Below are positions 7,745 to 16,240 of a DNA stretch of 64,000 nt, piece by piece (within the stretch, counting starts at the first letter, position 1; each line of letters starts with the position of its first letter). The DNA comes from Akkermansia muciniphila (GTDB lineage: Bacteria > Verrucomicrobiota > Verrucomicrobiia > Verrucomicrobiales > Akkermansiaceae), in the NCBI RefSeq assembly GCF_040616545.1, contig NZ_CP156688.1, positions 1,178,001 to 1,242,000 on the forward strand, written 5' to 3'. The notes under the pieces are model-generated. The model was not told where the DNA came from. It saw only the letters and a list, made by a program, of their open reading frames with translations, and ran no database searches. The position numbers were made by a program, and so were the translations under genes.

Positions 7745-9841
7745 TTATTCATGCCTGTGAATGTGGAGCAGCTCTTCATCGCAGAAGGGGCAGTACTGGT
7801 GTTCCCCGCGCAGGTAGCCGTGCTTCTCGCAGACGGAGAAGAGCGGAGTGACGGTCAGGTACGGCATGCGGAAGCGGGTCAGCACCTTGCGGACGATGTT
7901 CCGGCAGGCTTCCGGGGAGCTGATGGCTTCATTCATGTACATGTGGAAGACGGTTCCCCCCGTATAGCAGCACTGGAGTTCGTCCTGGAGCTGGAGCGCC
8001 CGGAACAGGTCGCTCGTATGGTCCACGGGAAGCTGGGAGCTGTTCGTGTAGTAGCGCTGCCCCACGGGCCCCGCCTGGAGGATGTCCGGGTAGCGTTTCT
8101 GGTCCTCGCGGGCGAAGCGGTGCGTGGTGCCTTCCGCGGGCGTGGCTTCCAGGTTGTACAGGTTGCCCGTTTCCTCCTGGTACTCCTGCATGCGCAGGCG
8201 GATGAATTCCAGGATTTCTTCCGCAAAGGCCCTGCCTTGTTCGGAGGTGATGTCCATCGTGTCGTTGGAGAAGTTGCGCAGCAGCTCGTTCATGCCGTTG
8301 ACTCCGATGGTGGAGAAGTGGTTGCGGAAGGTGGGCAGGTAGCGCCTGGTGTAGGGGTACAGGCCGCGGTCATACATCTCCTGCACGAAGGCCCTTTTCT
8401 TTTCCAGGCAGGATTTGGCCAGGTCCAGCAGTTCCCCCAGCCGGGCGAACAGGGCTTCCCGGTTCTGCTTGAAGAGGTAGCCCAGCCGGGCCAGGTTGAT
8501 GGTCACCACGCCTATGGAACCGGTCATTTCCGCGGAGCCGAAGAGGCCGCCGCCGCGTTTGAGCAGCTCCCGCAGGTCCAGTTGCAGGCGGCAGCACATG
8601 GAGCGCACCGCGTCCGGCTTGTAGGCCCGTTCGTCCGGCACGCGTTCCCCGTTTTCATTCACGGTGTACTGGCTGCCGATGAAGTTCTGGAAGTAGGAGG
8701 AGCCGATCTTGGCGGCGTTTTCAAACAGGAGGGGCACGTTTTCCCCCTCCCAGTCAAAGTCTTCCGTGATGTTGACGGTGGGGATGGGGAAGGTGAAGGG
8801 CTGTCCCGTGCTGTCCCCTTCCGTGAGCACCTCGTAAAAGGCCTTGTTGATCAGGTTCATTTCCTTCTGGAAGTGCTTGTAGGTCAGTTCCGTCAGCTTG
8901 TCCGCGCCGCGTTCCCGCGCCAGGGCCAGAAGGTCCGGGTCCTCCATCCCTTCAAAGAGGTGCTCCCCGCCGCTGAAGGGGGCCTGGTCCCGCAGGTCGC
9001 GCGGCACGGTCCAGTCAATCGTGACGTTGGTGAAGGGGGACTGCCCCCAGCGGGAGGGCACGTTCAGGTTGTAGACAAAGCTGCGGATGTCCTTCTTGAT
9101 GCGCGTGAAGTCCGCCTGGTCCTTGAAGGCGTAGGGCGCCAGAAAGGTGTCAAAGGAGCTGAACGCCTGAGCGCCCGCCCATTCGCTTTGCAGAATGCCC
9201 AGGAAGTTGGCCATCTGGCCCAGGGCTTCCCGGAAGTGGCGCGGGGGGCGGCTGTTCACGCGGCTGCGCACGCCGTTGAATCCCTCATTGAGCAGGTTGC
9301 GGAGGCTCCACCCGGCGCAATACCCGGTCAGGCAGTCCAGGTCATGGATGTGGTAGTCCCCTTCACGGTGGGCGGCGCCTTCCCGGGCGGAGTAAACCTG
9401 GTCCAGCCAGTAGTTGGCGATCACCTTGCCCGCCGTGTTGTTAATCAGCCCGGCGTTGGAATACGTGGTGTTGGAGTTGGCGGCGATGCGCCAGTCGCTC
9501 TGGCCGATGTATTCTTCCACCGTCTGCTTGCAGTCCACGTACGTGTTGCCGGAATACAGGCCGCCGAGCTGTTCGCGCTGCATTTTGTGCAGGAAGCGGT
9601 AGGTGATGAAGGTTTTGGCCGTGTCAAAGTATCCGCACCGGAACAGGGCGCGTTCAATCATGTCCTGGATTTCTTCCACGTGCGCGCTGTCCTGGTGGGT
9701 CAGCTTGGCCTCCACTTCCTCATAAATGGAACGGTTGTAGGCGGTTCCGGAGCTGTGGAAGGCGTTTTTGATGGCCTCCTCAATTTTATAGCCCTGGTAT
9801 TGTTCCTTTTTTCCGGAACGTTTGATGATGCTTGTTGCCAT
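7745..9841 (-). CDS. nrdD: anaerobic ribonucleoside-triphosphate reductase large chain, lacking its glycyl-radical end
   Basis: Reduces ribonucleoside triphosphates to deoxyribonucleotides without oxygen. Domains: an N-terminal ATP-cone (IIKRSGKKEQYQGYKIEEAI) for allosteric control, then the ten-stranded barrel, with the thiyl-radical Cys region around DLDCLTGYCAGWSL. It ends just after a zinc-site remnant (SVCEKHGYL, then CPFCDEEL) and stops before the RVxGY glycyl motif, which is supplied by the next gene. ATG at 9841 is preferred because the 18 residues ahead of it (to 9895) do not look like ATP-cone sequence. No clear Shine-Dalgarno is seen, as for many genes here. The mRNA leader carries a cobalamin riboswitch. 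Confidence 0.92.
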   Translation of the reverse strand: MATSIIKRSGKKEQYQGYKIEEAIKNAFHSSGTAYNRSIYEEVEAKLTHQDSAHVEEIQDMIERALFRCGYFDTAKTFITYRFLHKMQREQLGGLYSGNTYVDCKQTVEEYIGQSDWRIAANSNTTYSNAGLINNTAGKVIANYWLDQVYSAREGAAHREGDYHIHDLDCLTGYCAGWSLRNLLNEGFNGVRSRVNSRPPRHFREALGQMANFLGILQSEWAGAQAFSSFDTFLAPYAFKDQADFTRIKKDIRSFVYNLNVPSRWGQSPFTNVTIDWTVPRDLRDQAPFSGGEHLFEGMEDPDLLALARERGADKLTELTYKHFQKEMNLINKAFYEVLTEGDSTGQPFTFPIPTVNITEDFDWEGENVPLLFENAAKIGSSYFQNFIGSQYTVNENGERVPDERAYKPDAVRSMCCRLQLDLRELLKRGGGLFGSAEMTGSIGVVTINLARLGYLFKQNREALFARLGELLDLAKSCLEKKRAFVQEMYDRGLYPYTRRYLPTFRNHFSTIGVNGMNELLRNFSNDTMDITSEQGRAFAEEILEFIRLRMQEYQEETGNLYNLEATPAEGTTHRFAREDQKRYPDILQAGPVGQRYYTNSSQLPVDHTSDLFRALQLQDELQCCYTGGTVFHMYMNEAISSPEACRNIVRKVLTRFRMPYLTVTPLFSVCEKHGYLRGEHQYCPFCDEELLHIHRHE

Positions 9842-9964
9842 GGTGGATGTCTCGCTTGGAAGGGATAATGACCGCTCATCCGCGAGCCTGGGCAAAAGCC
9901 TGGAAAAATCATAGGCAGGGGCCGCCGCATGCGTGCATTTTTAACAAGGGGCACGATGAGGACC

Positions 9965-10160
9965 TGTGCGTATGTTCATCCTGTCCGCGGGATGGGATAC
10001 GGGGGCATCAGGTCGTCTTCTGGCTTCCGGTGCGACATGTGATGGGGACTTCCCGGCTGCCTGGGCAGTCAGTGTCCGGTCCATCGTCTACCGGTTACAG
10101 CGGCGCGTCCGCGACGGATTTTCACCGTCTTCCGTTACCTGCGCTGAAACGCAATGAACC
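9965..10160 (-). promoter_or_regulatory. cobalamin riboswitch upstream of nrdD
   Basis: On the minus strand the leader contains GGTGAAAATCCGTCGCGG, CGCCGCTGTAACCGG, GCCGGGAAGTCCCC and the B12 box GAAGCCAGAAGACGACCTG (10008-10026). These are the ordered conserved blocks of a cobalamin (AdoCbl-type) aptamer. The ACCTG of the B12 box can pair with AGGT at the 5' end (10136-10140) to close the core. About 125 bp lie between the aptamer and nrdD; no clear intrinsic terminator is visible there, so control may be at translation. Known logic in other bacteria: when cobalamin is present, the B12-dependent class II reductase is used and class III or I genes are switched off. Confidence 0.9.
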
Positions 10161-10393
10161 ACAGAAAGGAACTTCCCGCAAGGAAAATGTATAAATGATG
10201 TATTAAATATTTGTTAGTATACATCATGTTGTATATGCCGGGTGCGGAATGATTGATAACGCGGCATTCCTTTCCGTCATGGCACCATATGTGCCCTTGC
10301 CTCCTTTCCCGGTCCGGAGGAAAGCGGATAGAATGAAAAGAAGAATCATCCCTTGCGGAGAAATTTCCGTACGGCTTTTTCCGTATCAATAAA
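10161..10393. other. divergent promoter region between nrdD and the GH105 gene
   Basis: AT-rich core around 10190-10240 with several TATA-like hexamers, fitting promoters in both directions: leftward into the riboswitch-nrdD transcript and rightward into the hydrolase gene. No protein-coding signal is seen. A rightward SD is not obvious ahead of 10394. Confidence 0.4.
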
Positions 10394-12628
10394 ATGCGTT
10401 TCTTTTTCTCTACAAAAAGCGGATGGCGGAAATCCTTCCTGATGCTGGTTCTTCCCCTTCTCTCTGCGGGGAATCCTGCTTCCGGCGCTTCTGCGGACTG
10501 GAATGAAAAGACCATCCGGGACAATCTCCAACTGGTGGCGGAATGGCAGGCGGAGCATCCCAAAAAGCGCTCGCCGCTGCATTGGACCTACGGGGCTTTT
10601 TATTCCGGCATGGTGCAGTACGGCCTGTCCGTTCCGGAAGGGCCGGGATTGCCGCTGCTGAGGAAAGCGGGGAAGGAACAGGAATGGAAAACCCTGAAAC
10701 GGCATTACCATGCGGACGATCACGCCGTGGGGCATGCCTGGATGGAAATGGCGATGGAAGACGGCAATCCCGCTGCGGCGGAAAAGATACGCGCCGTGCT
10801 GGACAAGGTAATGAACCGGCCTTCCTCCGCCTCCCTCCAGTTCCAGACACCCCGGTGCCAGGACCGCTGGAGCTGGTCGGACGCCCTGTTCATGTCCCCT
10901 CCGGTATTCGTGAAGCTGGCGGCCTATACCGGGGACCGCCGTTATCTGGAATTCATGGACAAGGAATACAAGCTCACCTGCGACTATCTTTTTGACCGGA
11001 AGGAAGGACTGTTTTTCCGGGATTCCCGTTACTTCACCATTCCGGCGGGCAATGGGAAAAAGATGTTCTGGAGCCGGGGCAACGGCTGGGTGATTGCCGG
11101 ACTGCCGCTTATTCTTCAGGACATGCCCGCGGACTGGCCCACCCGTCCCTTTTACGTGGACCTGCTCAAGCGCCTGGCGGCGTCCCTGAAAAAATGCCAG
11201 TCGCCCGACGGTTCCTGGCACGCCAGCCTGCTGGATCCGGAAGAGCCGCCCCTGAAGGAGATGAGCGGCACCCTGTTTATCGTGTACGGGATGCTGTGGG
11301 GAGTGAACCAGGGGTATCTGGACGCGAAGGAATACCTTCCCGTCATCCGCAGGGCCTGGAAGGCCGCCTGTGATTCCGTCAACGCGGAAGGCGCGCTGGG
11401 CTGGGTGCAGCCCATTGCGGACAAGCCGGGGCATTATTCCGGGGAGGATACGGAAGTGTACGGCGCGGGCGCTTACCTGATGGCCGGCACCGAGCTGCGC
11501 AAGTACGTCATTGGCCGGGACCATCCGCAGAAAAAGACCGTGACCGTCACGAATCCCCTGAACATGTTCAGGCCCGGAGAAACCGTGGCGGTTCCGCTGC
11601 CGCCAGGAGCTGCCGGGGATGCGGCGTCCCTGCGCGTCTTTGACGTGCGCCACGGGCGGGTGATTCCTCACCAGGCGGTGGATACGGATGGAGACGGCAG
11701 GAAGGATACCCTCCTGTTCCAGGGCAATTTCCGGCCCGGAACAGCCCGTGATTTCTGGATTCTGGACCGTTCCTCCCTGAAGGCGGCCCCTTCCGCGGAC
11801 GTTTGTTTCAGCCGCCCTGTGCCGGAGCGCCTGGATGATTTTGCGTGGGAAAACGACCTTACGGCGCACCGGATTTACGGCCCGGCCGTTGCCAGACCCG
11901 CCCCGGCGGGGGAAGGGCTGGTTTCCAGCGGAACGGATGTGTGGAGCAAGCGTGCGGGAGTTCCCGTCATCAATGAATTTTACAAGAAGGGAGATTACCA
12001 TCGGGACCACGGCAGCGGCCTGGACATGTATAACGTGGGACCGGGCCGCGGCTGCGGAGGCATTGCCGTGTTCAGGGATGGGAAACCGCATGCGTCCGGC
12101 AACTGGGCCAGCGCCCGCACCCTGTACAACGGTCCGGTCCAGACCGCCTTTGAGGTGGTTTATGCGCCGTGGAACATTGGCGGCGGCGTGCGCGTGGCGG
12201 AGAAGCGGAGAGTGACCCTGGATGCGGGAAGCCGTTTTTCCAAAGTCCGCAGCACCCTGTCCATTCAGGGAGCTGAAACGGTGAAGGCGGGTGTGGGAAT
12301 GGATACCGGAAAGGGCAGGAACAATTATGAAACGGTGGCGGCGGACCGGAAGAACGGAGGGCTGATTACTGCGTGGAGCAGCCCCCGGAAGAATGACGGG
12401 CGCTTTGGAACCGCGGTGATCGTACCGTGGCTTCCGGAAGGCCGGGCAGTGGAGTCGGAGGGGTGCACCTACTGGACCCGGGAGATCGGGAACGGAAAGG
12501 CTTTTGACTGGTACATGGGAGCCGTCTGGGACAAGGCCTCACCGGTTAAATCCGCCGCGGACTGGGAAGCGGAAGCGCGCCGTGTCCGCGAGTGCATCGG
12601 GAATCCCCTCCGGGTGAAGGTGCGGTAG
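10394..12628 (+). CDS. secreted GH105 glycoside hydrolase with C-terminal DUF4861 domain
   Basis: GH105 enzymes remove unsaturated uronyl groups from oligosaccharides left by polysaccharide lyases. Residues 1-33 look like a signal peptide, so it acts outside the cytoplasm. The first domain (about 35-375) has the six-hairpin barrel layout; RHYHADDHAVGHAWMEMA and SWSDALFMSPP (Asp163) match the binding and catalytic stretches. The second half (about 390-744) resembles DUF4861, found with pectin- and rhamnogalacturonan-type hydrolases. 744 aa is about twice the size of plain GH105 because of this fusion. Whether the substrate is a plant acidic glycan or a host glycosaminoglycan product is not decided by sequence. 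Confidence 0.85.
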   Translation: MRFFFSTKSGWRKSFLMLVLPLLSAGNPASGASADWNEKTIRDNLQLVAEWQAEHPKKRSPLHWTYGAFYSGMVQYGLSVPEGPGLPLLRKAGKEQEWKTLKRHYHADDHAVGHAWMEMAMEDGNPAAAEKIRAVLDKVMNRPSSASLQFQTPRCQDRWSWSDALFMSPPVFVKLAAYTGDRRYLEFMDKEYKLTCDYLFDRKEGLFFRDSRYFTIPAGNGKKMFWSRGNGWVIAGLPLILQDMPADWPTRPFYVDLLKRLAASLKKCQSPDGSWHASLLDPEEPPLKEMSGTLFIVYGMLWGVNQGYLDAKEYLPVIRRAWKAACDSVNAEGALGWVQPIADKPGHYSGEDTEVYGAGAYLMAGTELRKYVIGRDHPQKKTVTVTNPLNMFRPGETVAVPLPPGAAGDAASLRVFDVRHGRVIPHQAVDTDGDGRKDTLLFQGNFRPGTARDFWILDRSSLKAAPSADVCFSRPVPERLDDFAWENDLTAHRIYGPAVARPAPAGEGLVSSGTDVWSKRAGVPVINEFYKKGDYHRDHGSGLDMYNVGPGRGCGGIAVFRDGKPHASGNWASARTLYNGPVQTAFEVVYAPWNIGGGVRVAEKRRVTLDAGSRFSKVRSTLSIQGAETVKAGVGMDTGKGRNNYETVAADRKNGGLITAWSSPRKNDGRFGTAVIVPWLPEGRAVESEGCTYWTREIGNGKAFDWYMGAVWDKASPVKSAADWEAEARRVRECIGNPLRVKVR

Positions 12629-12694
12629 GATATCCGGCCGTTTGGCGCCCCGGGCGGATGGGCGCTGTGCAAGCCTTCTCCGCCCTTTTCTCTT

Positions 12695-14419
12695 TTACCG
12701 GGGCGGCTGTTGCTGCGCGGGTGCGGCCAGCCACTCCGCCAGCATTTCCGGCTGGAGGGGCGCTGGGGTTTCCCGGGCGTCCGGAGAGGCCAGGTTCAGG
12801 CCGTCCCTGACGACTTCCGAGCGGATGGAAGCCAGGGAAAGAAGAGTGTGGAAAATGTGGTCGTGGGAAACGGCTTTCAGGCGGTTGGCCTTCAGGGCGC
12901 GCACCATGTCCGGATAGCGCGAGGCGAAGGCGTCGGAATACCAGACGAACATCGCGGGGCGGTAAACCGGAGGCAGTACGTGCCCTTGGAACATTTTTCC
13001 CTCTTCCCCCAGGGCTACCCCGTGGTCGGAACAGTAAAAATAAATGGCAGGCCTGTCTTTCAACTGCGCAATCATGCGGTGGACGGACGCGTCCAGGTCC
13101 ACGATGGAATTATCGTACGCGTTGACGGTTTCTTCCAGATGGGCCTTGGGGTCATCCATGTTGCAGGAGGCCGGAGTAAAGCGCCCGGCCTGCTCCGGAT
13201 AACTGAACGCCATGTGGCTGCCGTTGTTGTAAATGACGTAAAACTGCTTGTCCCGTCCATGCTGTTTCAGGGATTCCTCCAGCACCAGGGAGGTGCGTTC
13301 CTGCATCATTCCGGGCGTCTGGTGCAGGGGCAGCGTCTGTTTCCGTTCCCGGCAGTTCCGGGTCAGGATGCCCAGGGAATAATCATGGATGGAGTCTCCG
13401 CACAGGTCCATGATCCGGACGGTGCGGAAGCCGTGCTTGTTGAACAGGTCAATGAAGGAGGAATGGCCGGGACGGCGGCGGGACAGTTCCGCATCCGTAA
13501 ACATGCCGATGGCGGAAATCCGGGTCACGATGCCGAAGGAGGTGGCGTGGGGGAAGGAAACCACGTTGGGTTCCCGGGAAAGCAGAGGCATCGTGTTCCG
13601 GTGGTAGCCGTTGAGGGAAAGATGGTCCGCGCGCACGCTCTCGCCCATGTGGAATACCACGGCAAGATCGTCCGGCGCGTCGCACCCGGAAAGGGGTTCC
13701 GCGCAGGACGGCAGGTTCCGGAGCTCATTAAAGCTGCTTGCGTCCTGGGTGATGTATTCGTCCGCCAGCTTGTACGCCATCACGAAGTCCACGAGGGGCC
13801 AGCCCTTGGCCTTGTCCGAGGTGTAGTAAAGGTAAAGGGGTTCGGAGCTGTAGGAGGTGGCCGGAATGCCCAGCAGCAGAAAAATTCCGTACAGGCCCCA
13901 GATGCAGGCCAGCGCGCCCCACGTGGCTTTCTGGCGCAGGGAGCGGCGGCTCCAGTAAATGGCCAGGTAGATGAAACCCGCCAGCAGCAGGGCCCCGGTG
14001 ACGGTGGCGGCGGTGCAGAAAGCGCAGGCTTCCTGGAAATTGGTCTCCGCCATGCTGGAAAGGACGGAAAGGTTCAGGGTCAGCCCGTACCGCATCTGCA
14101 TCATGTACAGGCCCGCGTTGAACAGGATGACGGCAGGAAGAACCACGTACGCGGTGAAGCGGTATTTCAGGCAGAGAAGGATAATGCCGCAGAGCAGGGA
14201 GGCGGAACAGGCGATGCCCATGCAGCTCATCAGCACACTCTGGCCGTCATTCAGTACATACGGATTCACCACCAGGGCCGCCGCAAGGCCGGCCGCCCAC
14301 AGGCAGCGCATGCGGCGCGGGAAGAACGCGGCGCGCAGAGCCTGGAACACGGCGGAAAAAACGCCTGGCTGGTCCGCGTACCGTTCTACGGAACGGGTGG
14401 GTGCATGGGGAGGGGTCAT
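12695..14419 (-). CDS. phosphoethanolamine-transferase-like membrane enzyme (EptA/sulfatase superfamily)
   Basis: About five transmembrane helices in the first 200 residues precede a periplasmic alkaline-phosphatase-fold domain. HMGESVRADHLSLNGYHRNT corresponds to the metal-binding ES/TxRxxxxxLxGY motif, SFGIVTRIS holds the nucleophile Thr (second Thr of the family CGTxT), and FYCSDHGVALGE holds further metal ligands. The family moves phosphoethanolamine from phosphatidylethanolamine onto lipid A or other envelope glycans, which alters charge and antimicrobial-peptide resistance. The Cys usually just before the nucleophile is Phe here, so the neighbouring disulfide of EptA is missing. ATG at 14419 is preferred over an upstream TTG (14491). 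The exact acceptor is unknown. Confidence 0.82.
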   Translation of the reverse strand: MTPPHAPTRSVERYADQPGVFSAVFQALRAAFFPRRMRCLWAAGLAAALVVNPYVLNDGQSVLMSCMGIACSASLLCGIILLCLKYRFTAYVVLPAVILFNAGLYMMQMRYGLTLNLSVLSSMAETNFQEACAFCTAATVTGALLLAGFIYLAIYWSRRSLRQKATWGALACIWGLYGIFLLLGIPATSYSSEPLYLYYTSDKAKGWPLVDFVMAYKLADEYITQDASSFNELRNLPSCAEPLSGCDAPDDLAVVFHMGESVRADHLSLNGYHRNTMPLLSREPNVVSFPHATSFGIVTRISAIGMFTDAELSRRRPGHSSFIDLFNKHGFRTVRIMDLCGDSIHDYSLGILTRNCRERKQTLPLHQTPGMMQERTSLVLEESLKQHGRDKQFYVIYNNGSHMAFSYPEQAGRFTPASCNMDDPKAHLEETVNAYDNSIVDLDASVHRMIAQLKDRPAIYFYCSDHGVALGEEGKMFQGHVLPPVYRPAMFVWYSDAFASRYPDMVRALKANRLKAVSHDHIFHTLLSLASIRSEVVRDGLNLASPDARETPAPLQPEMLAEWLAAPAQQQPPR

Positions 14420-14599
14420 CGCAAAGAAAGGATAAAGTATTCTTCCTGCTTGAAGGGGGCGCCATTGTAAGGGTTTCACAGTGATGCTCAAGCAGAATAT
14501 GGAGGGCCTTTTTTCCGGCGTGCTCTTTCTCCGTAAAAGGAAAAGACCTGTTCCCTGTTGTTATTGACAATGACAATTCTGAGGTAGTATAGGGAACCC

Positions 14600-14950
14600 A
14601 TGGAAAATCAACCTGTTGGGCGGCAGGGCTCCGATGGCCTCAAGATAGCTTCCGTTGTCTGTGTGATAGTTGCCCTGGCACTGTCATGGATGGCTACCGC
14701 TTGCGGCATCGGTTATATTCCCGGAATGGTATTGGGGGAGGCCGGCATGGCATTGGGTGTGGCTTCCGTGGCCTGTGCCGCCATTATCTTATGCAGAAAA
14801 TTCTTTGCCTTTGGAATCCTGATGATTTTTGTTGGATTGATTGCTGCCGGAGTCGCTGAAAGCGCATGTAATTATATGGTGAACAAGCGTGGCCAAGGTC
14901 CTCCCGTGGAATGCCGGAAGCAAATCCGGATACAGCGTGAGGAGGGATGA
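14600..14950 (+). CDS. small membrane protein, 116 aa, paralogue of the next gene
   Basis: No family recognised. Three hydrophobic helices (about 16-36, 40-63, 67-88) with small-residue faces, joined by short loops; the second and third are separated by LCRK. The same pattern (GxIPGxxLGxAG, VASVACA, LCRK, FGIxMIFxGL, GxAES) recurs in the next gene, so the two are tandem duplicates. The C-terminus is short, basic and presumably cytoplasmic. It starts soon after a short AT-rich region divergent from the EptA-like gene. Confidence 0.65.
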   Translation: MENQPVGRQGSDGLKIASVVCVIVALALSWMATACGIGYIPGMVLGEAGMALGVASVACAAIILCRKFFAFGILMIFVGLIAAGVAESACNYMVNKRGQGPPVECRKQIRIQREEG

Positions 14951-15017
14951 CCGCCGGGAAGCCGTAAAAGGGCAGGCTTCACGGTTATGGTTGACAGAAA
15001 CGATCCAGGAAGAGTAT

Positions 15018-15419
15018 ATGAAACTTATGGATAATCAATCCGTTGCGGCACAATGTTCCGGTACTCTCAAAGGCGCGGCCGTCGCTTGCGCCGTGGCAGG
15101 CGCTGTTCTGCCATGGCTTGGAGCGCTTTCCAGTACCGGATTAATCCCTGGAATAGCGCTGGGAGTAGCCGGCATTCTGCTGGCGGTGGCTTCCGTGGCC
15201 TGTGCCATTGCCGCGTTGTGCAGAAAATCCGTTGTATTCGGCATCGTCATGATTTTTGCGGGACTGGTTGCCTGCGGCATTGCTGAAAGCGGGGCCATGT
15301 ACTTGATGTTCAAGCATGGGGAAGAGCCCCCAATGAAATGTTCAAAACAGGTTGGGGAGGGAATCAGCGTAACCTGGAGCCTGGAAAACCAGAAAAGCGG
15401 GGAGGAAAAAGACAGGTAG
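15018..15419 (+). CDS. small membrane protein, 133 aa, paralogue of the previous gene
   Basis: Three hydrophobic segments (about 16-36, 40-63, 67-89) align with the gene at 14600: GLIPGIALGVAG, VASVACAIAALCRK, FGIVMIFAGLVACGIAES. ATG at 15018 is chosen because AGGAAGAG lies just upstream, one of the clearest ribosome sites in the window; a longer frame back to 14889 overlaps the previous gene. A longer hydrophilic tail (about 40 residues) distinguishes it from its sister. Function unknown; a bidirectional terminator follows. Confidence 0.68.
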   Translation: MKLMDNQSVAAQCSGTLKGAAVACAVAGAVLPWLGALSSTGLIPGIALGVAGILLAVASVACAIAALCRKSVVFGIVMIFAGLVACGIAESGAMYLMFKHGEEPPMKCSKQVGEGISVTWSLENQKSGEEKDR

Positions 15420-15468
15420 GGTTCTTTCCCGTGGACCGCTTCTGCAAGTGGCAGGGGTTCCGGCTTGT

Positions 15469-15503
15469 AAAAAACCGCCCGGAATGTTCCGGGCGGTTTT
15501 CAT
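15469..15503. terminator. bidirectional terminator between convergent genes
   Basis: Perfect 14-bp arms (AAAACCGCCCGGAA and complement) around TGT, with A-rich and T-rich flanks on opposite sides, serve both the rightward membrane-protein pair and the leftward rubrerythrin gene. Confidence 0.9.
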
Positions 15504-15537
15504 GTGCCATGGATGGCCTCCGGTGCTCAGGCGGAGT

Positions 15538-16086
15538 TTATCCGATGACGAGGAATTTTTCAGCCTTGGTTCCGCAGAGGGGGCAGGCGTCCACGCCTTC
15601 CAGGGACTTGAAGGTGTCCCCGCAGACCAGGCAGATCCAGTACTGCCTGGGAAGGGCGCTGGTGTCTCCGTCTTCCAGGGCCTTGAGGGCGGCGGCGTAA
15701 AAATCTGCGTGTTCCTTTTCCGCTTCCGTGGCCCACGTGAAGGAACGGACGGCGGCCTTCTGGCCTTCCTCTTCCGCCACGGCGATGAATTCGGGGTACA
15801 TGCTTTCGAATTCATGGGTTTCCCCGGCAATGGCGGCTTTCAGGTTTTCCGCGGTGGTTCCCACATGAATCTGGATGTCGATAGGGTCCATGGAGGCGCC
15901 CAGTTTTTCCAAAACCTTGTTGTGGTTGGCGGCGTGTACGGATTCAGCCTTGGAGGCGGCTTCAAACAGCCGCTGGATAAGGGGCTGCCCTTCCTGGCCC
16001 GCTTTGGCGGCATAGGCCGCGTACGTGGCGGAGGCTGTGCTTTCTCCCGTAATGGCGGCTTTCAGGTTTTCTATGGTTTTAGTCAT
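15538..16086 (-). CDS. rubrerythrin
   Basis: Cytoplasmic NADH-linked peroxide reductase that protects anaerobes from hydrogen peroxide. Residues 1-140 form the four-helix diiron domain with repeated E/H ligands (GESTAS at the first helix, ESVHAANH, GETHEFESMY, EAEKEHADFY). The C-terminal rubredoxin-like domain has CLVCGDTF and CPLCGTKAE, supplying the FeS4 site. 182 aa fits the family. The start at 16086 is the ATG just before TKTIENLK; upstream sequence is non-coding. It is divergent from the secreted helical protein at 16241. Confidence 0.93.
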   Translation of the reverse strand: MTKTIENLKAAITGESTASATYAAYAAKAGQEGQPLIQRLFEAASKAESVHAANHNKVLEKLGASMDPIDIQIHVGTTAENLKAAIAGETHEFESMYPEFIAVAEEEGQKAAVRSFTWATEAEKEHADFYAAALKALEDGDTSALPRQYWICLVCGDTFKSLEGVDACPLCGTKAEKFLVIG

Positions 16087-16240
16087 CGGGAATGAATTTA
16101 TAATAATTCTAAAAAGAAGCAACTGAAAAAATCCTTTTAGAGCAGAAAAAATGCAAATTCCTCTTTCTGCGGCATCACGGGGAGATGTTACACAATGAGT
16201 CATTGACGGGTGCAGGATGAACCTGTACAACGGAAACGTT

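Noticed and set aside
7501-9841. Simple frameshift as explanation of the split NrdD
   Set aside because: The second part has its own ATG, an extra N-terminal stretch and 49 bp of spacing after a stop, more than one indel could explain. It is still listed as a refutation test.
7751-9868. 705-codon frame opposite nrdD
   Set aside because: Shadow of the nrdD frame in a GC-rich gene; Val/Gly/Gln-rich with no motif.
9966-10157. Small plus-strand frames in the nrdD leader
   Set aside because: They fall inside the cobalamin riboswitch, which explains the conservation-like blocks.
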